In this document: positions 41,031 through 49,633 of the stretch, piece after piece
Position numbering within the stretch: the first letter of the stretch is position 1
How the letters are laid out: each line of letters opens with the position of its first letter
NCBI GenBank assembly: GCA_964433345.1
Contig: CAYSQJ010000006.1
Coordinates: 124,001 to 188,000 of the forward strand
Reading direction: 5' to 3'
From: Ga0077527 sp964433345
GTDB taxonomy: Bacteria; Pseudomonadota; Gammaproteobacteria; Burkholderiales; SG8-41
DNA: 64,000 nucleotides
Notes under the pieces: generated by a model
What the model was told of the DNA's origin: nothing
Database searches by the model: none
The model's input: only the letters and a program-made list of their open reading frames with translations
Program-made: the position numbers and the translations under genes

Positions 41031-43553
41031 ATGACCAAAACATTTCAACACGAACTGCCTGACACGCATTCCCGATTCCCGTACAGCGTTTCGGATGAGT
41101 CAATTAATGCCCCTCCACATCAACAATACCGGATTACGCAACGGGCCTCGCAGTACCGAGAATATGACCCTATCTTTTCGGAATGGGCTGACGGTTACGG
41201 CGTAATACATCACTCCGATCAAACTCAGGTCCGGATATACGAACTCGTCGATGCGCTGCTCATCAAAGGTGCAATTTCGAAACGGGACGATGCCTTTCGC
41301 ATTCTGTTTGCAGCCGACAAAATTTCGAACGCGGCCATGTGGCTGGTCGCACATATGGCCTATGCACGCAACGTGTACCCGGATGGCCGTGACATGGAAG
41401 CAGAAGACTTCAAGCGGAACCCTGAAGGTCATATGGGCGGGTCACTCAATATCGTGCTGGCTTACACCGGTTATCTCGCAGCCAACGCGCTGAGCAGCGT
41501 TACCCGCTCATGGATGATGGGACAAGGACACTGCGTTGCAGGAATTGATGCCACCAACGTTCTCGTGAACAACATGACTTCTGCACACGCCGAGCGCTAC
41601 AACCTCACTTCCGATGGGCTTACTCGATTAGCGCGCGACTTCTATTCTTACGAAGTTCGACCGGACGGCAGCCCTGCTTCGCCGCTTGGAAGTCACGTCA
41701 ATACCCATACGGCGGGTGGAGTGATGGAAGGCGGTTACCTCGGATTTGCCGAATTACAATACATGCACATGCCATTGCCGGGCGATCGACTGGTTGCATT
41801 CCTGAGCGATGGCGCGTTCGAGGAACAGAGAGGTGCCGATTGGGCGCCACGTTGGTGGCGCGCGGGGGACTGCGGGCTGATCGCCCCTATCATGATCGCC
41901 AACGGACGCCGTATAGAACAGCGCAGCAATATGATGCAGGACGGCGGGATTGCCTGGTTTCGTAATCACCTGAAGTTGAATGGGTTTGACCCTATAGAAA
42001 TCGACGGGAGTGATCCGGCTGCCTATGCCTGGGCAATCATCGAGATGGAAGAGCGGTTGACGGCATGCGCTTCGGCAGTTGATGTTGGACACGCACAGTA
42101 CCCGGTTTCACTTCACTATGCGATCGCGGAAGTCGACAAAGGTTTCGGGTTTCCTGGTGCAGGCACAAATCTGGCACACAACCTGCCTTTGGGTGGAAAT
42201 CCGGCTGTTGACATTGAGGCGCGCAAATGCTTCAACGAAGGCGCACATCGCCTATGGGTGCCGCCATCAGCGCTAGCGCAGGCAGCCACTTGCTTGAACA
42301 AGCACCAGGAGCAGGACCGTCCGAAAGAAAAGGATCACCCAATTGCATCTCGTCAGACACCAGCGCTCCAGATACCAACGCCCCCGTGGAAATCGCCAGA
42401 TGACACGTCTTCGCATTCACCAATGGATGGCATCGACCAGTATTTTTCTGCAATAGTATTGAACAATACGGGCTTGAGAGTTCGGCTGGGAAACCCGGAC
42501 GAACTGCGCAGCAACCGAATGACGGCCACACTTGATTTACTTAAGCACCGCGTCACGCACCCTGAACCCGGCATTGCTGAAGCAGTAGATGGCAAGGTCA
42601 TCACCGCTCTGAATGAGGAAGCTGTCGCATGCGCGGCATTGGCCAACAAAGGAGGACTTAATCTCATAATTTCATACGAAGCATTTGCAGTGAAAATGCT
42701 GGGAGCCATTCGTCAAGAGTTGATTTTTGCACGACACCAACACGAAAACGGGCGTTCGCCCAAATGGCTTACTGTCCCAGTGATATTGACCTCTCACACT
42801 TGGGAAAACGGCAAGAACGAGCAGTCACACCAGGACCCTACCCTGTGCGAAGCACTGTTGGGAGAGGCTTCAGACGTATCTCATGTCCTTTTCCCCGCCG
42901 ATTGGAACACAGCACTTGAAGCACTCCGCGCCAGTTATCTTTCGACCGGTGAAATCTGGACGCTGGTAGTGCCCAAACGGCCATTGCCTGTCGTGTTCAA
43001 TGCGGCACAAGCCGCTGAGCTTGTCGCTACCGGTGCGCTGCGACTACGTGGCAGCGGAACCGATGATGAAAAGGTACTGCTCGTCGCGATTGGTGCTTAC
43101 CAGTTGCAGGAAATCCTCAAGGCCTCGGAACGTCTCACCGCCCGTGGCTTGGCACACTCCGTTGTCTACTTGATAGAACCAGCCCGCTTCCGAAGCCCAC
43201 GCGATCCCATGGAAGCCCAGCACATGGCCTCGCGGGATGACCGGGAACGACTGTTTCAATCGGCAGCGCAAGTTCGTATTGTACTTACCCACACTCGTCC
43301 AGAGCCAATGCTGGGCATATTGCGTCCGCAAGATACAGGCAGTCATCGCACCCGTGCTCTCGGCTACATCAATCGCGGCGGAACACTCAGCACCCCCGGA
43401 ATGTTGTTCACCAATCGCTGCACCTGGGCACATGTAGTCTCCGCAGTCGCGGAAAGTTTGGGGTGGGATCCAGAAAAGTTACTGACTGCCGGAGAATGGT
43501 CCGCTACCCAGGGCACAGGCGACCCTTCAGTCATTATTGACACGGCCATTTAG
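41031..43553 (+). CDS. Divergent phosphoketolase-family enzyme
   Basis: An 840-residue TPP enzyme, full-length for the phosphoketolase family. N-terminal TPP domain: GQGHCVAGIDATN, HTAGGVMEGGYLGFAEL, LSDGAFEEQRG...IANG (Ser where GDG has Gly). A variable linker near residues 420-460 precedes the second domain with GNPDELRSN, the active-site-like ISYEAFAVKM, TSHTWENG and SHQDP. It differs clearly from classic XfpA (no GDGEAETGP), so the sugar phosphate used may differ. The expected product is acetyl phosphate plus a shorter sugar phosphate. The AckA-PduL fusion in the window can consume it. Confidence 0.85.
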   Translation: MTKTFQHELPDTHSRFPYSVSDESINAPPHQQYRITQRASQYREYDPIFSEWADGYGVIHHSDQTQVRIYELVDALLIKGAISKRDDAFRILFAADKISNAAMWLVAHMAYARNVYPDGRDMEAEDFKRNPEGHMGGSLNIVLAYTGYLAANALSSVTRSWMMGQGHCVAGIDATNVLVNNMTSAHAERYNLTSDGLTRLARDFYSYEVRPDGSPASPLGSHVNTHTAGGVMEGGYLGFAELQYMHMPLPGDRLVAFLSDGAFEEQRGADWAPRWWRAGDCGLIAPIMIANGRRIEQRSNMMQDGGIAWFRNHLKLNGFDPIEIDGSDPAAYAWAIIEMEERLTACASAVDVGHAQYPVSLHYAIAEVDKGFGFPGAGTNLAHNLPLGGNPAVDIEARKCFNEGAHRLWVPPSALAQAATCLNKHQEQDRPKEKDHPIASRQTPALQIPTPPWKSPDDTSSHSPMDGIDQYFSAIVLNNTGLRVRLGNPDELRSNRMTATLDLLKHRVTHPEPGIAEAVDGKVITALNEEAVACAALANKGGLNLIISYEAFAVKMLGAIRQELIFARHQHENGRSPKWLTVPVILTSHTWENGKNEQSHQDPTLCEALLGEASDVSHVLFPADWNTALEALRASYLSTGEIWTLVVPKRPLPVVFNAAQAAELVATGALRLRGSGTDDEKVLLVAIGAYQLQEILKASERLTARGLAHSVVYLIEPARFRSPRDPMEAQHMASRDDRERLFQSAAQVRIVLTHTRPEPMLGILRPQDTGSHRTRALGYINRGGTLSTPGMLFTNRCTWAHVVSAVAESLGWDPEKLLTAGEWSATQGTGDPSVIIDTAI

Positions 43554-43566
43554 CCGCCCCATATCC

Positions 43567-44979
43567 ATGCCGTCATCATTCACTTCCGTTCCGACCCGCA
43601 TACAATCCCGTGCTGCGCGGATCGTGCAATCCCTGCTTGATGGATACCAGGGAGACATCGAAATAAGGTTGTGGGACGGCACAAGCTTGCACTTCGGAGA
43701 TTCAACTGTAAGAACCACGCTTGTATTTCGAGACCCAAACCCACTGACGCGCACCATTATTTTACGTGACCCTTTGCAACTAATCGAAGGCTACATTCGT
43801 GGATACATTGATATTGAAGGGGACCTGTACGCCGCGCTGGAGATCAGGCACTTCCTCTCCTCGGTAAAGCTTACCTGGCACGCCACGGCATCATTACTTA
43901 CCAACGTCCTGGCGCAACGCAACCCACCCCTCACGACGACGTCAGAATCGAGATTGCAATCCAGATCCGTGCGACGCCAGTTTCTTGGACGAAATACGAA
44001 AGATGACAATCGTGATGCCATTGCATTTCATTACGATGTATCCAATGATTTTTACCGCCTCTGGCTCGATGAAAGCATGGTGTATTCGTGCGCATATTTC
44101 GAGAACCCCGGGGATACGTTGGAGCATGCGCAGCGGAACAAGCTGGACCTTATCTGCCGCAAGTTGCGCCTGAAGCAAGGTGAGAAACTTCTCGACATCG
44201 GTTGTGGCTGGGGGGCCCTCATAATCTGGGCAGCACGTCACTATGGCGTTACGGCACGAGGGGTCACCATAAGCCGCAGGCAGTACGAGTTCGTGCGCCA
44301 CAAGATTGCCGAAGAAAAACTCGAACATATGGTCAGCGTCGAACTGCAGGATTATCGCGACCTTGAAGGCGAATTGCGTTATGACAAGATCGTCAGTGTT
44401 GGCATGTTTGAGCACGTGGGACTCAAAAATCTGAGTCTTTATTTTCAGACTGCACATCGACTTCTAAAGCCGGGGGGGCTGTTTCTTAATCACGGCATTA
44501 CTCATGACCAAGAAGGATGGCGCAAGACATTATCGACACGATTCATCAATCGTTACGTATTTCCAGATGGTGAACTTGATACGGTAAGCAATGTTCAAAA
44601 AGCAATGGAACGCTGCGGTTTCGAGATTCACGATGTCGAAGCGTTGCGCCCCCATTACGCGCTCACTTTACGTCATTGGGTCGAACGACTGGAAAAAAAC
44701 CGAGCGGAGGCGTTGGAATACGTTCCGGAAAACGTCTATCGAGTCTGGCGACTGTACATGGCTGCGAGTGCATTGCATTTCGAGAATGGCGATATCGGCG
44801 TGTATCAGATACTGACATCACGACGCACGAAAGGATTAAGCGTCATACCGCTGACACGACGCGATCTTTACGAAAAATCCCGGAGAGATCCTAGGGATAC
44901 GGATCTTCCGATGTCCGCTCAGGCAGCAAACAGCCCACACGAACAGTCCGGCACATTTCACGCACCACAAGGCAACTAA
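43567..44979 (+). CDS. cfa: Cyclopropane-fatty-acyl-phospholipid synthase
   Basis: A 470-residue protein from ATG 43567, 13 bases after the phosphoketolase gene. The SAM-binding motif is LLDIGCGWGALIIWAARHYGV; further signatures are FHYDVSNDFYRLWLDE and SVGMFEHVG. It methylenates unsaturated phospholipid acyl chains, which stabilises membranes in stationary phase or under acid stress. There is an N-terminal domain of about 130 residues as usual and a basic C-terminal tail with DTDLPMSAQAAN. Strong family match. Confidence 0.94.
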   Translation: MPSSFTSVPTRIQSRAARIVQSLLDGYQGDIEIRLWDGTSLHFGDSTVRTTLVFRDPNPLTRTIILRDPLQLIEGYIRGYIDIEGDLYAALEIRHFLSSVKLTWHATASLLTNVLAQRNPPLTTTSESRLQSRSVRRQFLGRNTKDDNRDAIAFHYDVSNDFYRLWLDESMVYSCAYFENPGDTLEHAQRNKLDLICRKLRLKQGEKLLDIGCGWGALIIWAARHYGVTARGVTISRRQYEFVRHKIAEEKLEHMVSVELQDYRDLEGELRYDKIVSVGMFEHVGLKNLSLYFQTAHRLLKPGGLFLNHGITHDQEGWRKTLSTRFINRYVFPDGELDTVSNVQKAMERCGFEIHDVEALRPHYALTLRHWVERLEKNRAEALEYVPENVYRVWRLYMAASALHFENGDIGVYQILTSRRTKGLSVIPLTRRDLYEKSRRDPRDTDLPMSAQAANSPHEQSGTFHAPQGN

Positions 44980-45026
44980 TCATTAGCGATGCCGTCAATG
45001 GAATTCTCAATAGTTATCAGAATTCA

Positions 45027-46307
45027 ATGGAAACTCTGACATTTGATTCGCTGCTCGGCCAGGAGTTTGGCCGATTGCCCGAATTCTTGACGGCGCTCGC
45101 CGTTGGCCTGCTTATTGGACTAGAGCGCGAACGTAACCAGACCGCAAAGGCGGGGTTACGAACATTCACCCTTGTCGCATTGGTCGGTGCTTTATCCGCG
45201 GTTCTCGCTGAGAAATTCACTGCCCCATCCATCATCGGTGTTGGATTAGGCGCAATTTCGATCGCCATCATTGCCGCCTATTATCATCACCATGAGAAGT
45301 TTCACGAGAAAGATCCAGGCACGACCACCATAGTGGCGGTAATTGTGTGCTACCTGCTTGCGGTAATGGTAATGACAGGGTTCGTGCGGCTTGCAGTAAT
45401 ACTCGCTATCCTGGTTACCGCCCTCCTCTACTTCAAAGCGGAATTAAGTGGCGTTGCTCATGGTTTGGAGCGACGCGATCTCATTTCCATACTGCAGTTT
45501 GCGGTTGTTACCTTCGTTGTACTACCGCTGCTTCCTGATCAGGGATTCGGACCTTATGCTGTACTCAACCCACGTCACATCTGGCTCATGGTGGTCCTCA
45601 TCAGCGGTGTATCGCTCTTCGGGTACGTTGCCCTTCGGGTTCTCGGACAGGCACATAGCGCATTGCTCCTAGGATTGTCTGGCGGATTGGTTTCGAGCAC
45701 AGCGACGACCCTGTCATTTTCCCGATACGCTCGGGAGAACAAGGGCATTACCGACCTTTCGGTAACGGTAATTATTGCAGCTAACCTCGTGCTGCTCCTG
45801 AGACTGGCGGTACTCGCCGCAGTCGTAAGCCCAGTCGTCCTGTCAGTAGTCGCCCCGATATTGGGAATTGCTCTGATTGCGGGTCTTGTCGTTTTCGCAT
45901 TCACTAAACGACACAAAACGGATGCCACAGAGATATCGGCACCCAAAATCACGAACCCCTCTGAGCTGAGCACGGCCCTTGGATTTGCAGCACTTTACGC
46001 AGCAGTTTTGCTTCTTTCTGCGTGGCTCGTGGATATAGCTGATAGCAAGGGAATCTACGCTGTCGCACTGGTTTCCGGGCTAACCGATGTGGATGCAATC
46101 ACGTTATCCGGGCTACGCCTGTACGGACTTGGTACGGTATCAATTGGCCAAGTCGCCACGATCATCGTGTTGGCCATCGCTGCCAACGTTACTTTTAAGC
46201 TGGGAATATCACTCGCGGTCGGAGGCATCGGCCTTTTCCGACGTTGCCTTCCCGCCATGGTGGCCGTTGTCGTTGGCGCTGGCACCGGTCTGGCGATATT
46301 CACATGA
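45027..46307 (+). CDS. MgtC/DUF4010 polytopic membrane protein
   Basis: A 426-residue protein with about 12 hydrophobic segments. Its N-terminal part has the MgtC/SapB signature LTALAVGLLIGLERER and GLRTFTLVALVGAL; the rest fits DUF4010. The MgtC domain in other bacteria acts in adaptation to low Mg2+ or in ATP-synthase control. Its job here is unknown but membrane energetics or divalent ions would fit the stress cluster. It begins 47 bases after cfa. Confidence 0.87.
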   Translation: METLTFDSLLGQEFGRLPEFLTALAVGLLIGLERERNQTAKAGLRTFTLVALVGALSAVLAEKFTAPSIIGVGLGAISIAIIAAYYHHHEKFHEKDPGTTTIVAVIVCYLLAVMVMTGFVRLAVILAILVTALLYFKAELSGVAHGLERRDLISILQFAVVTFVVLPLLPDQGFGPYAVLNPRHIWLMVVLISGVSLFGYVALRVLGQAHSALLLGLSGGLVSSTATTLSFSRYARENKGITDLSVTVIIAANLVLLLRLAVLAAVVSPVVLSVVAPILGIALIAGLVVFAFTKRHKTDATEISAPKITNPSELSTALGFAALYAAVLLLSAWLVDIADSKGIYAVALVSGLTDVDAITLSGLRLYGLGTVSIGQVATIIVLAIAANVTFKLGISLAVGGIGLFRRCLPAMVAVVVGAGTGLAIFT

Positions 46308-46403
46308 AATCCTGCTATTACTTTTCATGGAAATCATCTGTTTTACAACTCGACCGATGCTTGCAGCCCATGGTGATTACCATCGCAACAAACGGAGAAC
46401 GCA

Positions 46404-47591
46404 ATGTCAGATAAGAGAATCGTAATTTGCAGCCCGGTACGCACTGCAATCGGTACCTACGGGGGTTCACTAAAATCAGTCAGTGCGCCTCAGCTCGCTA
46501 GCACTGCAATTCGCGAGACATTGAAACGCTCCGGCATTGCGCCAAATACTGTGGAAACCGTGGTAATTGGACAGGTTGTCCAAGCAGGCGCCAAGATGAA
46601 TCCGGCGCGACAGGCAGCAATCGTAGCAGGAGTTCCGGTGAACGTGCCGGCAATGACTGTCAATCGCGTATGCGGGTCAGGAGCGCAAGCCATCGTTACA
46701 GCCGCCCTGGAAGTGCTTTCCGGAAATATACATTGTGCAGTGGCGGGTGGAATGGAAAACATGGACATGGCTCCCTATCTGATGACGGATGGTCGATGGG
46801 GTTATCGCATGGGAAATTCCCAGATTTACGACAGCATGCTGCATGACGGGCTGAATGACGCATTCAGCGGCGAGCATTCAGGTTGGGTTACCGAAGACCT
46901 GGTCAAAGCTTATGCGATCAGCCGTGATGACCAGGATCAGTGGGCATTGCGCTCACAGCAACGATTTTCCGCTGCTCAGTCTGCCGGGAAGTTCAATTCC
47001 GAGATTGTTCCTGTGGAAATTCCAGGACGGAAAGGCACCGTTTCTTTTGACGTCGATGAGCACAATCGCCCTAACACAACGATTGATGCTTTAAAAAAGC
47101 TCAGACCAGCGTTTCGTAAAGATGGCAGCATCACCGCCGGCAATTCACCGGGGCTGAACAGCGGCGCCAGCACCATGATTGTTACGGATATGGACTGGGC
47201 TGAAAAAAACAATTTAAAACCGAGCGCGTGTTTAGTTGCATATGCCGTGGCGGCAGTCGAGCCCGGCATGTTCGGAATTGCGCCGGTAACGGCTGTGCGA
47301 CATGCGTTATCGCGGGCTGATTGGCAACTCAAGGATATTGAACGCATAGAAATCAACGAGGCGTTCGCAGCAGTAAGTCTCGCCTGCCTGCGGGAACTGG
47401 GGCTTCCGGAGGACATCGTCAATGCCGAGGGTGGTGCGATTGCTCACGGCCATCCCATTGGTGCGACCGGGGCCGTATTAACCACTCGACTATTGCACTC
47501 CATGGAGCGCGACGGATTGACGCGCGGTGTCGTTACATTGTGTATAGGCGGTGGTCAGGCGATTGCGCTCTGCCTGGAATTGCTTCGGTAA
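46404..47591 (+). CDS. Acetyl-CoA acetyltransferase (thiolase)
   Basis: A 395-residue thiolase. Active-site Cys in NRVCGSGAQAI (about residue 89), catalytic His in AIAHGHPIGATGA, and second Cys in VTLCIGGGQAI. It condenses two acetyl-CoA to acetoacetyl-CoA, or the reverse. Ribosome-binding site GGAGAA is well placed. It has no partner reductase (PhaB) in the window, although a PhaC-like DUF3141 gene is at 53075. Feeding of acetyl-CoA by the AckA-PduL fusion would be logical. Confidence 0.94.
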   Translation: MSDKRIVICSPVRTAIGTYGGSLKSVSAPQLASTAIRETLKRSGIAPNTVETVVIGQVVQAGAKMNPARQAAIVAGVPVNVPAMTVNRVCGSGAQAIVTAALEVLSGNIHCAVAGGMENMDMAPYLMTDGRWGYRMGNSQIYDSMLHDGLNDAFSGEHSGWVTEDLVKAYAISRDDQDQWALRSQQRFSAAQSAGKFNSEIVPVEIPGRKGTVSFDVDEHNRPNTTIDALKKLRPAFRKDGSITAGNSPGLNSGASTMIVTDMDWAEKNNLKPSACLVAYAVAAVEPGMFGIAPVTAVRHALSRADWQLKDIERIEINEAFAAVSLACLRELGLPEDIVNAEGGAIAHGHPIGATGAVLTTRLLHSMERDGLTRGVVTLCIGGGQAIALCLELLR

Positions 47592-47611
47592 ACCTCCAAT
47601 TAACTAACGCC

Positions 47612-47773
47612 ATGAACATGAAGAATTTCAATGAGTGCCCAGAGGAACACGCAAGGATCCGTCGGGGCCATGGGAGCACATCAATCAACGATAAAAGTAA
47701 GGCGATCGCCGACGTCATGTGGCGGGACCTAAACTCGACTGGTGAACGATCCCTTGGGGGCAATGCAGCTTAA
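47612..47773 (+). CDS. Possible 53-residue protein
   Basis: A short frame from ATG 47612 (MNMKNFNECPEEH...) to 47773, with charged, soluble composition. No clear Shine-Dalgarno and no recognised domain. It could be a real small protein or chance. From 47774 to 47935 I see nothing supportable. Confidence 0.25.
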   Translation: MNMKNFNECPEEHARIRRGHGSTSINDKSKAIADVMWRDLNSTGERSLGGNAA

Positions 47774-47935
47774 TGATCCAGGGGCATGGCAAAGAAATCA
47801 GGCTGGAAACTGGGACTGGTCACCGACCAGACCGGTTTCGACTGACAACGAATCGACGACATCACGCCATCGGTCGCAAGATTTCCAGATTTCACCCATT
47901 AGCAATATTCGAGAAACCTGATAGAGCTCACCTAC

Positions 47936-47949
47936 TTGATCTGAATCAA
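47936..47949. promoter_or_regulatory. Perfect FNR/ANR-type box
   Basis: TTGAT-CTGA-ATCAA, an exact match to the FNR/ANR consensus TTGAT-N4-ATCAA. A TAGTAT element at 47971-47976 would be the -10 if the box is centred near -41.5, which places transcription start near 47983. It lies just before the gene at 47975 and could respond to oxygen limitation. Confidence 0.7.
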
Positions 47950-47974
47950 GTATCAAAGCAGCGCAGGAGTTAGT

Positions 47975-48439
47975 ATGGGCCACATGAAAAATCCGGAAAA
48001 CTTGTCGGATTTATCCCGACAATCGAGGCCAAATATCTTTACTCATCGCCCGGTCGTGGCAATGGTACTGCTGTTTGCCTGGTTGTTATTCTGGATTACC
48101 GCAATCCTGCCGCCTTGCTCCGTGCCGCCAACGGAAGCAATCAATAATGACTCCGGCTCGACACAGATCGCGTCAAACGCCAGCGCTGGCTCTGAACTCC
48201 TACCTCCTAATTATACTGACCATAACGATGACGCCTGCTGCCATGTAACCTCGACGGCGCTAGCCGTGCTTGACCAACAACTTCTGCATTCTGCAAACGC
48301 TGATCAGTCCTCGCCGCTGATGTTTGCTGGCTACACCATATCGTCCCTTGCGTTCCCCGGAACCACCACAGCATTTGCATTTGAGCAGCCGCCCCCACCC
48401 TATCGCGTGTATCTAAGCACGCTGCGGCTTCGAATCTAG
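47975..48439 (+). CDS. Exported or membrane-anchored small protein with Cys/His pair and Pro-rich tail
   Basis: A 154-residue protein from ATG 47975, six bases after AGGAG, with one hydrophobic segment (VVAMVLLFAWLLFWITAIL). The outer part contains DDACCHVTS and ends in QPPPPYRVYLSTLRLRI. The plan, signal or anchor, Cys/His patch and Pro-rich tail, is like the CzcI-like proteins at 3713 and 20880, though longer and with little direct similarity. If the FNR-type box makes a promoter starting near 47983, ATG 47984 would be the start. Family unknown. Confidence 0.65.
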   Translation: MGHMKNPENLSDLSRQSRPNIFTHRPVVAMVLLFAWLLFWITAILPPCSVPPTEAINNDSGSTQIASNASAGSELLPPNYTDHNDDACCHVTSTALAVLDQQLLHSANADQSSPLMFAGYTISSLAFPGTTTAFAFEQPPPPYRVYLSTLRLRI

Positions 48440-48450
48440 CCCCCCCCCCC
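48440..48450 (+). repeat. Poly-C tract of 11 bases
   Basis: C11 directly follows the TAG stop of the gene ending at 48439 and lies about 110 bases before the universal stress gene. Homopolymers of this length are prone to slippage and to sequencing error. It does not interrupt a frame. Confidence 0.8.
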
Positions 48451-48558
48451 TGCTGCAAAAAGCTGGTCCGTTGTTTTGGGCTGGCAACTCCAATTGTATT
48501 TACCGTCACCACAGGAAGAGATTGTGGTGCGTTCTAATCTCGTAAACGAGGAGCATTC

Positions 48559-48999
48559 ATGTTCAACCACATTCTGATTCCCACTGATGGGTCGCCGATT
48601 TCCAATAAAGCAGCCAAAGCCGGCGTTGCGCTCGCGAGCAGACTAAAGGCAAGAGTTACGGTCTATTTCGCCATCGAAGAATTGCAGATGATCTACGCGG
48701 AAGGTTACGCAATGGATCAAATCACGATAGACAGAATAGAAGAATACGGTCGAGAGAGAGGGCAGAAGCATATCGATGCAGTCAGCAAGGTGGCAAAGCG
48801 CGCCCGGGTTCCGTTTCAAATGGCAATCACGAAAGCCCTTACGCCGAGTATTGGAATTATTGCTGCGGCGAAAAAATACAAATGTGACGCAATTTTCATG
48901 GCATCTCACGGACGCGGTGGCTTGTCACGACTCATCATGGGCAGCGTCACGAATAAAGTACTTTCTCACAGCAAGTTACCGGTGGTGGTTTACCGCTGA
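48559..48999 (+). CDS. Universal stress protein A family
   Basis: A 146-residue UspA-fold protein. The ATP-binding pattern is GRGGLSRLIMGSVTNKV and the N-terminal strand is MFNHILIPTDGSPISN. Such proteins bind ATP and are induced in growth arrest, anoxia or other stress. It follows a GAGGAG ribosome-binding site. It stands between the thiolase and the copper-chaperone/PPK2 genes. Confidence 0.93.
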   Translation: MFNHILIPTDGSPISNKAAKAGVALASRLKARVTVYFAIEELQMIYAEGYAMDQITIDRIEEYGRERGQKHIDAVSKVAKRARVPFQMAITKALTPSIGIIAAAKKYKCDAIFMASHGRGGLSRLIMGSVTNKVLSHSKLPVVVYR

Positions 49000-49043
49000 G
49001 TTGAGATGGTTAAGTAATCCGCTTTCTTCGAGAAAATTGAACT

Positions 49044-49060
49044 ATACCCCCATGGGGTAT
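49044..49060. promoter_or_regulatory. CsoR/RcnR-like operator before the copper chaperone gene
   Basis: ATACCCC-CAT-GGGGTAT, 7 bp inverted arms rich in G/C runs flanked by AT, as in Cu(I)-CsoR and related (RcnR/FrmR) operators. It overlaps a probable promoter (TTGAAC at 49037-49042). No csoR-like gene is in the window. Confidence 0.6.
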
Positions 49061-49064
49061 GTCA

Positions 49065-49097
49065 TAAGAACGGAAGAAACCTGTTTTTCCGTTCTTA
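49065..49097 (+). promoter_or_regulatory. Leader hairpin of the copper chaperone gene
   Basis: TAAGAACGGAA and TTCCGTTCTTA form an 11 bp perfect stem with an 11-base loop, 24 bases before the ATG at 49122. It may stabilise the transcript or act as an attenuator; there is no long U-run. Confidence 0.55.
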
Positions 49098-49121
49098 AAT
49101 TACCAAAAAGGAACCTTACAC

Positions 49122-49382
49122 ATGCAAACCGAACTATTGAAAGTGACAGGAATGACCTGCGGCGGATGCACCAGCAACGTTGCAACCGCGTTGAAGAAAA
49201 TTGACGGGGTCATCGACGTCAAAGTGTCGCTCAGTGATGGCGAAGCGAAGGTTAGATTCGATGAGGAAAGGACGTCGTCAGAGCATTTGAAATCGGCCGT
49301 ACAACACGCTGGATATGGCATTGGCACCAACAACGCCCCTCACAGCAATCGAAGCAGGGGCGGTTGCTGCGGCGGCCATTAA
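49122..49382 (+). CDS. copZ: Copper chaperone with HMA domain (CopZ-like)
   Basis: An 86-residue protein: HMA domain with MTCGGC (residues 11-16) and GVIDVKVSLSDGEAKV, and a tail with CCGGH that may add a metal site. It would carry Cu(I) to a P-type ATPase, such as the one at 29873 or 50493. Expression probably depends on the CsoR-like site just upstream. The ribosome-binding site is AAAGGAA. Confidence 0.92.
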   Translation: MQTELLKVTGMTCGGCTSNVATALKKIDGVIDVKVSLSDGEAKVRFDEERTSSEHLKSAVQHAGYGIGTNNAPHSNRSRGGCCGGH

Positions 49383-49396
49383 CGAAGGAGAACAAT

Positions 49397-49594
49397 ATGA
49401 ACTGGATTCTGGAAAACTGGGTTTGGGTGGCTTTTTTCGCTGGCTTCGTTGCCCTGCATCTGTTCGGCCACGGCGGACATGGCCGCCATGGCGCTCCGAC
49501 CGGACATGAATATAACAAACGAATTGGTGAAAAATCCGTAATCAATAGCGACAACTCCGGGATACCGACCCGGAGATCCGGGCGCCATCATTGA
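49397..49594 (+). CDS. DUF2933 small membrane protein, copy 2
   Basis: A 65-residue protein: one hydrophobic helix (WVWVAFFAGFVALHLFG) followed directly by GHGGHGRHG, the DUF2933 pattern, and a polar tail. It starts at ATG 49397 after AAGGAG, 15 bases from the copper-chaperone gene. Relation to copy 1 at 33009 is clear in the His/Gly motif. A membrane copper-binding role is inferred from context. Confidence 0.8.
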   Translation: MNWILENWVWVAFFAGFVALHLFGHGGHGRHGAPTGHEYNKRIGEKSVINSDNSGIPTRRSGRHH

Positions 49595-49633
49595 ACGGTT
49601 TTTGTCCCTTTGCAGAAAGGAGGTTACGACAGT

